Source: Acinetobacter celticus (GTDB taxonomy: Bacteria; Pseudomonadota; Gammaproteobacteria; Pseudomonadales; Moraxellaceae). From it: a stretch of 64,000 bases of DNA. Where the stretch lies: the NCBI RefSeq assembly GCF_001707755.1, contig NZ_MBDL01000013.1, positions 55,769-119,768 on the forward strand. Direction: 5' to 3'. Positions 1 through 6,880 of this stretch are shown here, one piece after another. Numbering within the stretch: the stretch's first letter is position 1; each line of letters starts with the position of its first letter. Both the position numbers and the translations under genes were made by a program. The notes below the pieces were generated by a model that worked only from the letters and a program-made list of their open reading frames with translations, had not been told where the DNA came from and did not search any database.

Positions 1-94
1 CTGCAATGTCTAAGGCTTCAACATGGTGTTGACGTACCAACTGAAACGCGGGATGAACAGTTTGTGAAATGGTTTCAGTGACATCTACAGTCAT
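1..94 (-). CDS. N-terminus of a probable M16-family (insulinase-like) metallopeptidase, partial
   Basis: Only the first 31 codons lie in the window; the gene runs off the left edge. An ATG at 94 (reading leftward) is preceded by a good AGGAGA ribosome-binding site at 99-104. The peptide begins MTVDVTETISQTVHPAF and continues with LVRQHHVEALDI. From memory, the HPAF-x-LVR pattern is typical of the start of the large M16C (presequence-protease-like) peptidases of gammaproteobacteria. The zinc motif that would prove this is outside the window, so the family call is an inference from a short N-terminus. Confidence 0.45.
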   Translation of the reverse strand, partial: MTVDVTETISQTVHPAFQLVRQHHVEALDIA

Positions 95-257
95 GTGATC
101 TCCTAAATTAAAGCATTTTAAAGTGACTTGAGTATACCTTAAAACCCATTTAGGATGAACACAATAACAATTTCCGAGTAAATCAGTCGACTTTTAAATA
201 CCGCCAAAGAAGAATGAAAATGACTGTAATTTTAAACCTTGTTCAAATTTACCCTAA

Positions 258-1046
258 TTATGTCGTACGCTTAATTTGATTCGGCTGTTTATACTGCGCC
301 CAATAGACACACGCTATAATAGCAACCAACAATATCGCTGATGCTGTAAAACGGCTGAAATCCAATCCACCTGAACTGATTGGCTTATCTAAAAAATCAC
401 CTACGACTGCACCCAACGGCCGAGTCAACACAAAGGCAGACCAAAACAGTAAAGTACGTGAAATATGTGTAAATTTATAAAGCACAAATATCAGAACAAT
501 CAGCCCTGTAAATAGCACCATTCCTCCTGTATAGCCCAAGCCTGCTGTATCCGCAGACCAATCACCTAAGGCCGTACCTAAAGTTTGGGAAAAAGTAATC
601 GTCAACCAATAAAACAGTTCAGCTCTAGGATGGTTTACCGCATGAGGTGAAATACTGCCTTCTGTTCGATACCAAATAAACAACGAAATACACACCAAAG
701 ACAGTAAAATTGTACTCCCGCCGACATAGCCAATACCCAATGAGCGGTCGACAAAATCTGCCAAAGTTGTACCGACGGTCGTACTGGCAATAATTGCAAA
801 CCAATATAAAAATGGATGATAAGTTTTAGACTTAATTTGTAAATACACGACCCCCATAAAAATGGTTGCAAAAATAAATGTGCTGAGCAAATAACCCAAA
901 TTGAGCGACATTGAAAGTGCATCACCAGCCGTTTCACCAAATGTCGTTGCAAAAATTTTAGTGACCCAAAACAGCGCTGTAATTTGTGGCACTTTCATCA
1001 ACACTTCGTGCACATTATTATTCGAAGAAGCGACATCAATAGACAT
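258..1046 (-). CDS. Four-repeat integral membrane protein (COG4705-like)
   Basis: This 262-residue protein is almost wholly hydrophobic. It contains four copies of one module: an aromatic helix, then G-x3-(G/A)-D, then a second helix. The key tetrads are GETAGD (37-42), GTTLAD (92-97), GTALGD (157-162) and GAVVGD (212-217). The glycines and the acidic residue are kept in every copy and sit inside predicted membrane segments, which suggests a pore or ion site formed by pseudo-fourfold repeats. The pattern fits the uncharacterised COG4705 membrane proteins. No transport substrate is known to me. The gene appears to be monocistronic, and its start ATG at 1046 is followed directly by a polar 15-residue N-terminus. 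Confidence 0.7.
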   Translation of the reverse strand: MSIDVASSNNNVHEVLMKVPQITALFWVTKIFATTFGETAGDALSMSLNLGYLLSTFIFATIFMGVVYLQIKSKTYHPFLYWFAIIASTTVGTTLADFVDRSLGIGYVGGSTILLSLVCISLFIWYRTEGSISPHAVNHPRAELFYWLTITFSQTLGTALGDWSADTAGLGYTGGMVLFTGLIVLIFVLYKFTHISRTLLFWSAFVLTRPLGAVVGDFLDKPISSGGLDFSRFTASAILLVAIIACVYWAQYKQPNQIKRTT

Positions 1047-1481
1047 AATGAAAGTCCATATAGGAAATAAATTCTATTGTTCGCGTATTGGCTTAAAGTT
1101 AGATTAAAAAATTCGTACTGATAACGCTAATTTGATTTATTTTTATTGTCCATTTTTTCATAAGTTATTTTAATCAATACAAATCACTCCTACAGCCAAA
1201 AACTAATTTTTTAACAAATATTAAATTCATGCGTATGGTATGAGCGTCACAGATTTTCCATCACTACAACAAGAGGTTTTGATTTATTCCAAATCTTTTA
1301 AAAGTAAACAGAATGTCCGCAAAAGACATAAGAATAGAATCAATCCAATGAAGTCATGCAAACTTAAAAAATGCAGGTTGAACTTTTTTTGCTTGATGCA
1401 AAGGTTCTAGTCATAAAGTAATTAAGCTGTATTGTAAAAATGAACAATACAGCTTTTTATCATTTTTTTATTCAAAAACCA
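1047..1481. other. Intergenic region, no convincing gene
   Basis: This is an AT-rich stretch of 435 bases between two minus-strand genes. It holds a stem-loop at 1424-1457. A 56-codon plus-strand frame at 1240-1410 is very basic, lacks a ribosome-binding site and resembles no family I know, so I do not call it. Confidence 0.5.
1424..1457 (-). terminator. Probable terminator after the GNAT gene
   Basis: Near-perfect 12-base arms (1424-1435 and 1444-1455) flank an 8-base AT-rich loop. Read on the minus strand it lies just downstream of the acetyltransferase stop codon. The tail after the stem on that strand is only moderately T-rich, so the terminator role is probable rather than certain. Confidence 0.5.
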
Positions 1482-1934
1482 TTAGGCAATCAAATATTTA
1501 AAATAATTGTAGTTTGGATGATTTTCTACAAAAACATAATTTTGTTTTTGATAAAAATGAGCGGCTGATTTTGTATCAGTGTTTAAGCAAAGTGCTGAAT
1601 AAAATGGACGGGCCTTTTTTTCAAGTTCAATCAAAAGTTGCTTGCCCACACCATGCTGACGGTATTGCGGATGGACATAAAAGCGTCTTACGCGACCAAT
1701 ACGCGCCTCAACCTCTGTATCGCCCCATTGCTGATTTAAACCGCCACAGCCCACAAGTTTGTCACCATCATAGGCCACCAATAGACACTCACCCGTTTGG
1801 TCAAAACGGTTTTTCCCGCTTTGAAACTCATCAATTAAACGCTGAATAAATATATAGCCTTCCTGAGTTGCCAAAGCTGCTAGGTTTTCGATGTGTTGTG
1901 GTAATTGTTCAGATTGACGAATACTTATTTCCAT
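1482..1934 (-). CDS. GNAT family N-acetyltransferase
   Basis: This is a 150-residue single-domain GNAT fold protein. The acetyl-CoA-binding motif A is clear: the strand RRFYVHPQ (83-90) is followed by the pyrophosphate loop RQHGVGKQ (92-99). The C-terminal NTDTKSAAHFYQKQNY segment is the usual motif B with its aromatic residues. The length is typical of the small GNAT enzymes. The substrate cannot be read from the sequence; small amines, amino acids or a protein N-terminus are all possible. The ATG start has only a weak upstream Shine-Dalgarno sequence. It is probably transcribed alone, with a stem-loop just after the stop. Confidence 0.85.
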   Translation of the reverse strand: MEISIRQSEQLPQHIENLAALATQEGYIFIQRLIDEFQSGKNRFDQTGECLLVAYDGDKLVGCGGLNQQWGDTEVEARIGRVRRFYVHPQYRQHGVGKQLLIELEKKARPFYSALCLNTDTKSAAHFYQKQNYVFVENHPNYNYFKYLIA

Positions 1935-2216
1935 ACACCCACACTTTTTAATAAAATGATCAGTTAATATTTTTCAACTGTTTCAGCAACTGAAATAATC
2001 CAATTACTGTTGTCGTCTATGTAAATCAAAAACTCTGTCTTGTTCAATAGCCAAGACCTACAAATGTGTAAATTACATTAAAAAAAGTCTAATTTTCATC
2101 AATATGAATTAAAAAAACAGCATTTTTAACATCATGAATTTTATTCAACAAACTACAGCAATTCTGAGCATTGGTGTAAACTTAAACCTTTCATTTTTTT
2201 GATGTGACTGAAAGAC

Positions 2217-3221
2217 ATGGCAACGGTTGATCTTTTTGCAATTGGCAATGCGCTAATTGACCAGGAATTTAAAGTTTCTGATGATTTTCTTATTCAGCAA
2301 AATTTGCAAAAAGGCACAATGCAACTGACTGATGGTGATACGCAAGCAATTTTGTACAGTAATTTACAAGCTAGCCAAGTCTATAAAGGTCAAGCTTCAG
2401 GTGGTTCAGCTGCCAATACAACGGTTGCCTTTAGCGCATTGGGTGCTTCTGCATTTTATGGTTGCCGTGTCGGCAACGATGATTTAGGCAAAATCTATTT
2501 AGATGGCCTAAATGAAGCAGGTATTCAAACAGCTAAACAATCAATCAGTGAAGGTGTAACAGGCACGTGCATGGTCTTGGTCAGCCCAGACTCTGAACGC
2601 ACTATGCATACATTTTTAGGTATTACTGCTGAACTCACTGACCAACAAATTGATTTTGCACCACTAGCCTCAGCGAAATGGCTCTATATTGAAGGTTATT
2701 TATCGACCAGTGATTCTGCACGTGTTGCGGTAAAACAAGCGCGTGAAATTGCCAAAGCCAATAATGTTCAAATTGCATTAACTTTATCTGACCCTGCTAT
2801 GGTTCAGTATGCGCGCCAAGGTTTAGATGAACTATTAGATGACGGTGTAGATTTATTATTTTGTAATGAACAAGAAGCCCTCATGTATTCGGGCGCATCC
2901 ACTTTGGATGAAGCATTAGTTAAATTGCAATCACTAAGTAAACATATTGTCATTACATTAGGTGAAAAAGGCGCATTAATACACAACAATGAACACACTT
3001 TCACTGTATTAGGTCGTAAAGTTACCGCAGTCGATGCCAATGGCGCTGGTGATGCATTTGCAGGTGCATTTCTTTACGCATTAAATGCTGGCTTCAACTA
3101 TAAGACGGCTGCCGAACTCGCAATTCTTATTTCAAGTGAAGTTGTTTCTCAATTTGGCCCACGTTTAGCCAATGCAGACTACGCTCTTTTGTTACAAAAC
3201 TTTCAGAAGGAATGTGCCTAA
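2217..3221 (+). CDS. PfkB-family carbohydrate/nucleoside kinase (adenosine kinase-like)
   Basis: This 334-residue ribokinase-fold enzyme has both family signatures: the substrate-side GGSAANT near residues 62-68, and the phosphate-binding loop DANGAGDAF (about 273-281) whose last Asp is the catalytic base. The segments TMHTFLG and FCNEQEAL are typical of the bacterial adenosine-kinase-like branch, so the substrate may be a nucleoside. Other sugars cannot be excluded. Its stop codon overlaps the start of the Rieske gene as TAATG, so the two are translationally coupled. It is the first gene of a three-gene plus-strand run. Confidence 0.85.
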   Translation: MATVDLFAIGNALIDQEFKVSDDFLIQQNLQKGTMQLTDGDTQAILYSNLQASQVYKGQASGGSAANTTVAFSALGASAFYGCRVGNDDLGKIYLDGLNEAGIQTAKQSISEGVTGTCMVLVSPDSERTMHTFLGITAELTDQQIDFAPLASAKWLYIEGYLSTSDSARVAVKQAREIAKANNVQIALTLSDPAMVQYARQGLDELLDDGVDLLFCNEQEALMYSGASTLDEALVKLQSLSKHIVITLGEKGALIHNNEHTFTVLGRKVTAVDANGAGDAFAGAFLYALNAGFNYKTAAELAILISSEVVSQFGPRLANADYALLLQNFQKECA

Positions 3222-3547
3222 TGCATAAAATCTGTATGACTGAAGATGTACCAGAACGCGAAGCTCGTTCTTTTGAAACATCAGAAGGAAACGCTATATT
3301 TGTTACCCAACGCGATGGTGTATTTTACGCTTATCAAAACCTTTGTCCGCACCTACAAGTTGAATTAGAGTTTTTAGAAAATCAATTTTTAGACCGCGAA
3401 CAAGAATATATTGAATGCTCTACACATGGCGCATTATTTTTAGTTGAAACTGGTGAGTGTATTTCTGGCCCATGTCAGGGACAAGCACTTGAAAAAATAG
3501 ATATTAACGTGCATTCTGATGGCGGAATCTATCTTCTAAACGAATAA
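3221..3547 (+). CDS. Small Rieske [2Fe-2S] ferredoxin-like protein
   Basis: This 108-residue protein is essentially one Rieske domain. The cluster ligands are visible as C42-P-H44 and C66-S-T-H69, the C-x-H and C-x2-H pattern expected of this fold, 21 residues apart. It has no signal peptide or membrane helix, so it is a cytosolic electron carrier or a loose subunit of an oxygenase. I chose the ATG at 3221 because AAGG at 3207-3210 is well spaced for it and the ATG overlaps the stop of the PfkB gene. An in-frame ATG three codons earlier sits too close to that site. No oxygenase partner is nearby. Confidence 0.85.
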   Translation: MHKICMTEDVPEREARSFETSEGNAIFVTQRDGVFYAYQNLCPHLQVELEFLENQFLDREQEYIECSTHGALFLVETGECISGPCQGQALEKIDINVHSDGGIYLLNE

Positions 3548-3563
3548 TATTACGGATACTGCC

Positions 3564-4181
3564 ATGCCTGAGTTTCTTACAAACTCCCATTTAGTTCCTT
3601 TTCATTTGAGCCTAATGGCAGTCGTTTTTCTTGGCGTGGCAGAAACCATTGGCTATTATTTAAACTTACGCCCCAGTGTACTCTTCAAGCGCTTTTCACC
3701 TAAGCGCTTAGATGACTTAGCCCTACTGAATGTTAAGTTTTCTAAAACCCTGATTATATTTTTTTTATTAATGAATTTCAGCTTTGCAGGCTACTTTCTA
3801 CAATTCTGCATTTATGCACGTGAATTAACGTTTTCCCCTGCCTATTATTTAATACTTCCCGCACTCATTATCGCGATTTTTTTTACCGTGTTTATGATCC
3901 ATTGCCTTGATCAAGTCATCCCTCCTAGAAAACATAAGCAACATGTTAATTTACTGGGTCGGTTAGCTACAATTTCAAGTGGTAATGCTCGACCAGGCTT
4001 TTCAGCCCAAGCCCGTGTACGCGATGAATTTGGTCAACTACATTATGTTCAAGTAGAACCTGAATTTGGCGAATTAGAATTCCAATCACAAATTATTTTA
4101 ATTCGTTTGAAAAAATCTCATTATGTCGCCAAAGCTATTTGTGCATCAAACAGACTTTTTAATTTAGATTTAAATACCTGA
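3564..4181 (+). CDS. YqiJ-like (DUF1449) inner-membrane protein with OB-fold-like C-terminus
   Basis: This 205-residue protein has three hydrophobic segments (about 15-33, 62-85 and 92-112). They are followed by a soluble tail that starts near 125 with LLGRLATISSG and ends in a beta-rich stretch. This plan (membrane part, then an OB-like domain beginning with a G-x-ATI-T/S strand) resembles E. coli YqiJ, which in many bacteria sits next to a flotillin-like protein (YqiK). No flotillin gene is present in this window. It lies 16 bases after the Rieske gene and is probably cotranscribed with it. The family call is from memory of domain layout and is moderately secure. Confidence 0.55.
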   Translation: MPEFLTNSHLVPFHLSLMAVVFLGVAETIGYYLNLRPSVLFKRFSPKRLDDLALLNVKFSKTLIIFFLLMNFSFAGYFLQFCIYARELTFSPAYYLILPALIIAIFFTVFMIHCLDQVIPPRKHKQHVNLLGRLATISSGNARPGFSAQARVRDEFGQLHYVQVEPEFGELEFQSQIILIRLKKSHYVAKAICASNRLFNLDLNT

Positions 4182-4184
4182 ATC

Positions 4185-4225
4185 AAAAAACCGCATAACT
4201 CAAGATTTAAGTAAATTATGCGGTT
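4185..4225 (-). terminator. Rho-independent terminator after the YidB-like gene
   Basis: Perfect 10-base arms (4189-4198 and 4216-4225) have GC-rich cores. On the minus strand they are followed by a run of T (the A run at 4185-4190). The structure sits between two convergent genes and mainly serves the minus-strand one. Confidence 0.8.
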
Positions 4226-4230
4226 AAGAT

Positions 4231-4851
4231 TTAAGGCTTAAGAAAGCCCGAAACCAAATTCATCACTTGCTGGATATCATTATTGGCTTCGGTTTTACTG
4301 GTCTGATCACCCTGTGGTGTCAATGAATCAATAATTTGAGGTAAAACTGTAGAAATTGCATTATAGATATCTTGTTTTGGTGCGTGAACTTCTTGTGCAA
4401 CCTGTTCAATTTCGGCATCATCAAATAAATTCTGCACTTGTTCGGTATTTACCGAAGCATTATCGCCTGACTCTGTAGACACCCAATCATCCACTTGACT
4501 GCTAAAACCTTGTGCTCTGAGTTTATCTAATGCACCCTGTAAGCCACCTTGTTTCTGCACCCATGCCAAAACCAATGGTAGTACCGCAAGCAATATAGCT
4601 GATGTATTTGAACCGCCCGCTGTATTGGGTTGTGACTGCTGTTGTCCACCACCTAACTGTCCAAATACTGAACCCAAAATATCGCCCAAACCGCCTTGCG
4701 AATTTGCTGAAGATGTCGTGTTACTCCCCTTTCCTAATTGACCTAAAACTGAACCTAAAATACCACCTAAACCACCTTGTTGATTTTGTTGGTTGGAATT
4801 GCCTAAAGCTTGCTTTGCCAAAATTTCAACAATATTACTTAAATTTGTCAT
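4231..4851 (-). CDS. YidB-like protein (DUF937 family)
   Basis: This is a 206-residue soluble protein. Its N-terminal half has two tandem copies of a Gln/Gly-rich unit, GGLGGILGSVLGQLG and GGLGDILGSVFGQLG, separated by low-complexity Asn/Ser/Gln linkers. The C-terminal half has LPLVLAWVQKQGGLQG, then a GFSSQVDDWVSTE segment and an acidic helix, matching the COG3753/YidB family. The function of this family is unknown to me. The repeat-rich N-terminus makes it longer than the E. coli homologue. The gene ends in a strong terminator and appears to be transcribed alone. Confidence 0.7.
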   Translation of the reverse strand: MTNLSNIVEILAKQALGNSNQQNQQGGLGGILGSVLGQLGKGSNTTSSANSQGGLGDILGSVFGQLGGGQQQSQPNTAGGSNTSAILLAVLPLVLAWVQKQGGLQGALDKLRAQGFSSQVDDWVSTESGDNASVNTEQVQNLFDDAEIEQVAQEVHAPKQDIYNAISTVLPQIIDSLTPQGDQTSKTEANNDIQQVMNLVSGFLKP

Positions 4852-4954
4852 TATATTTTCCTTATAAAATCCCTGTTATAGCATACGTATAATCTACAAA
4901 TTTGTGAAAAGTGCTTTGTTAAATTTTGCATCTTATGCATAGTCACTCAAGCAT

Positions 4955-5425
4955 TTACCAGCGAAATTTATTCCAATTTTCAGGATTCGCCCAGAACTTG
5001 GCATTCAACCAATCAGGCACATGTTTATAAGTCAAAATATTAAATTGCCACAATGCAAAATCACAGCCGTGTGTTGTTTTATCAACCAGCTGTGTAAACC
5101 CTAATGCACGTAAGAGTTTTTCATCTTGCAAGCGACTGACCACAACTATACGTTTTGCCATCAAATCACGTAATTTCACCAATAACTGCGACTTATCTTG
5201 ATCAGAAATATTCATCATTTCGGCTGTATTAAATAAAACAAACCCTAAGTCATAACGTCGGTTAAAAGGCAGATTTAAAAACTCAGATACGTTAAAATAG
5301 TGCCATTGAATTGATTGATTTTTGCCGTATTGCTCAAGATTTTGACCAATACACAATGCAGTAAAAATGGGCTGTTCATTCGATAAATCGTCTAGCATTG
5401 AAGTGATGACATTTTGTTCAGCCAT
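4955..5425 (-). CDS. Conserved hypothetical protein (DUF6231-like)
   Basis: This 156-residue soluble protein has the feel of a degenerate Rossmann or methyltransferase-like fold. There is a TALCIGQNLEQYGK strand-loop-helix near the N-terminus and a later YDLGFVLFNTAEMM strand, but no proper GxGxG SAM site. The C-terminus is Trp-rich (DWLNAKFWANPENWNKFRW). From memory it resembles a family described only as DUF6231 in Acinetobacter and Pseudomonas. It is divergent from the DUF2797 gene, with just 35 bases between the two starts, so the promoters must overlap or lie inside the genes. No function is assigned. Confidence 0.5.
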   Translation of the reverse strand: MAEQNVITSMLDDLSNEQPIFTALCIGQNLEQYGKNQSIQWHYFNVSEFLNLPFNRRYDLGFVLFNTAEMMNISDQDKSQLLVKLRDLMAKRIVVVSRLQDEKLLRALGFTQLVDKTTHGCDFALWQFNILTYKHVPDWLNAKFWANPENWNKFRW

Positions 5426-5460
5426 AACTGCATCCTTAATATTTAAGAGAGTATTTCTTT

Positions 5461-6330
5461 ATGGAACTACAAGGCATTTGCCATAAAATGCGTGCAGGCC
5501 TCACTGACCTTAGTGTAACTGATCAACAGGCTCACAAGGCCAATGTAGAATACAAATTCATATTAGACCGCTCAGAAATTAATCCACCATTTCGCCTTGG
5601 TGAAGAAATTGAAATTGAGGCGACTGGCAATATTCATTGTGTATCGTGTGGTGTTAAAACCCCAAAATCATACTCACAAGGTCATTGCTTTAAATGTTTT
5701 AAAACCAAAGCTGCCTGTGATATGTGCATCATGAAGCCAGAAACCTGTCATTACCATCTCGGGACATGCCGTGAAGATAGTTTTGCGCATGAAGTCTGCT
5801 TTCAACCTCACATTGTCTATTTAGCCAACTCTAGTGCATTAAAGGTCGGCATAACTCGTCTTGGACAAATGCCAACGCGCTGGTTAGATCAAGGTGCAAC
5901 TCAAGCCCTGCCTATTATGCAAGTCGGTTCACGACGTTTATCAGGCCAACTTGAAATTATGTTTGGCTCACAGGTTGCGGATAAAACCGATTGGCGTAAG
6001 TTATTAAAAGGTGAAGCTGAGCCACTGAATCTAATTGAAATTCGTGAACGCCTTATTGAAGAGTTCGCACCTAAAATTCAAAGTATCCGCGATGAATTTA
6101 GTCAAAATTTAGAGTTTAATGAAACTATTGAACTTCTAGAGAATGAATTACCACGCGAGTTTGTTTATCCAGTCGATCAATATCCTGAAAAAATCAAATC
6201 ACATAATCTAGATAAAACCCCAATTATTCGGGGCAAATTACAAGGCATTAAAGGTCAATATCTTATTTTAGATACTGGCGTGATTAACATTCGCAAATAC
6301 ACAGGTTATGAAATTAAAATTCGTACTTGA
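5461..6330 (+). CDS. DUF2797 family protein with Cys-rich zinc-binding region
   Basis: This is a 289-residue cytosolic protein. Residues 60-113 hold nine cysteines, including the pairs C60/C63, C76/C79 and C86/C89 and the singles C96, C103 and C113, which suggests one or two structural zinc sites. After them comes the conserved core HIVYLANSSALKVGITR (about 117-133) and PTRWLDQGA (138-146). The V-Y-L ... K-V-G-I-T-R arrangement looks like the strand-and-arginine core of GIY-YIG/T5orf172 domains, though that likeness is my inference. The DUF2797 assignment rests on the core motif and Cys pattern. No catalytic function has been established to my knowledge. Confidence 0.7.
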   Translation: MELQGICHKMRAGLTDLSVTDQQAHKANVEYKFILDRSEINPPFRLGEEIEIEATGNIHCVSCGVKTPKSYSQGHCFKCFKTKAACDMCIMKPETCHYHLGTCREDSFAHEVCFQPHIVYLANSSALKVGITRLGQMPTRWLDQGATQALPIMQVGSRRLSGQLEIMFGSQVADKTDWRKLLKGEAEPLNLIEIRERLIEEFAPKIQSIRDEFSQNLEFNETIELLENELPREFVYPVDQYPEKIKSHNLDKTPIIRGKLQGIKGQYLILDTGVINIRKYTGYEIKIRT

Positions 6331-6336
6331 TAATCT

Positions 6337-6578
6337 TTATCCCAATTTTAAATGGCGGGAACAAGATTTCCGCTTTTTCTTTATCGAAATCTCGCACTTT
6401 AAACAGCCAAAGCATTTAATTTGCCTTATAGCTTTACTTTCTTTAAAAAATTCAAGTAAGGTTGTACGGTCAATTACTCTACATCCAAGATTGGCATATA
6501 TCCCACCCTCTCTAAAATGATAGGCAATTCTGAATTTTTTAATAAATTTTTCAATTCCTCTCTCACCTCAACATTCAT
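6337..6578 (-). pseudogene. Possible frameshifted small gene
   Basis: Two overlapping minus-strand frames look partly coding. One starts at ATG 6578 and reads MNVEVREELKNLLKN before stopping at 6474. The other has no start codon but stays open from 6567 to 6337 and includes FRIAYHFREGGIYANLGCR and IDRTTLLEFFKES. Joining them at the A-rich run (AAAAAATTC) near 6535 would give one protein of about 79 residues with a Cys-x2-Cys near the end. I do not recognise the family. Either this is a small gene broken by an indel, or it is chance. Confidence 0.3.
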
Positions 6579-6834
6579 AATCTAACCTTGCTTCCCCCAA
6601 ATAATCAGCACGGGTGTATCGATAAATTTTGCCATTAAAGCAAAAAATCTGGCGTATAAGGCTGAGACTATTGTATGACTCAGCAATACACTCATTACAA
6701 TACAAAGAAAAACCCATCAACACCCTAAAATTTTAATCAAGCATTTGCACAGATCCTCTTGATTTTATTTCATATGTAATCCTATTTACGGTTAAATACA
6801 TTTTCCAACTTTATAAAGTTCAATGAAAAACTGA

Positions 6835-6862
6835 CACAAAAAAACCAGCCCCTAAGGCTGGT
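6835..6862 (-). terminator. Terminator after ppiD
   Basis: A 7-base GC-rich stem (6844-6850 with 6856-6862) and a 5-base loop are followed on the minus strand by seven T residues. It begins 18 bases beyond the ppiD stop codon. Confidence 0.85.
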
Positions 6863-6880
6863 CTTTAAAACTTCCAAGAA

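Larger units (their letters stand above)
6331..6880. other. 550-base gap between convergent genes
   Basis: The left part holds a possible frameshifted minus-strand gene (6337-6578) and the right edge holds the ppiD terminator. The central part, about 6580-6830, is AT-rich; I see only a 6-base hairpin near 6655 with no T tail and no gene. Confidence 0.5.

Noticed and set aside
1240..1410. A 56-codon plus-strand frame, very basic
   Set aside because: It has no ribosome-binding site, no recognisable family and a composition that fits AT-rich noncoding DNA.
6650..6690. A GCTGAG/CTCAGC hairpin in the gap before ppiD
   Set aside because: The stem is only six bases with no T run, so it is not a convincing terminator or operator.
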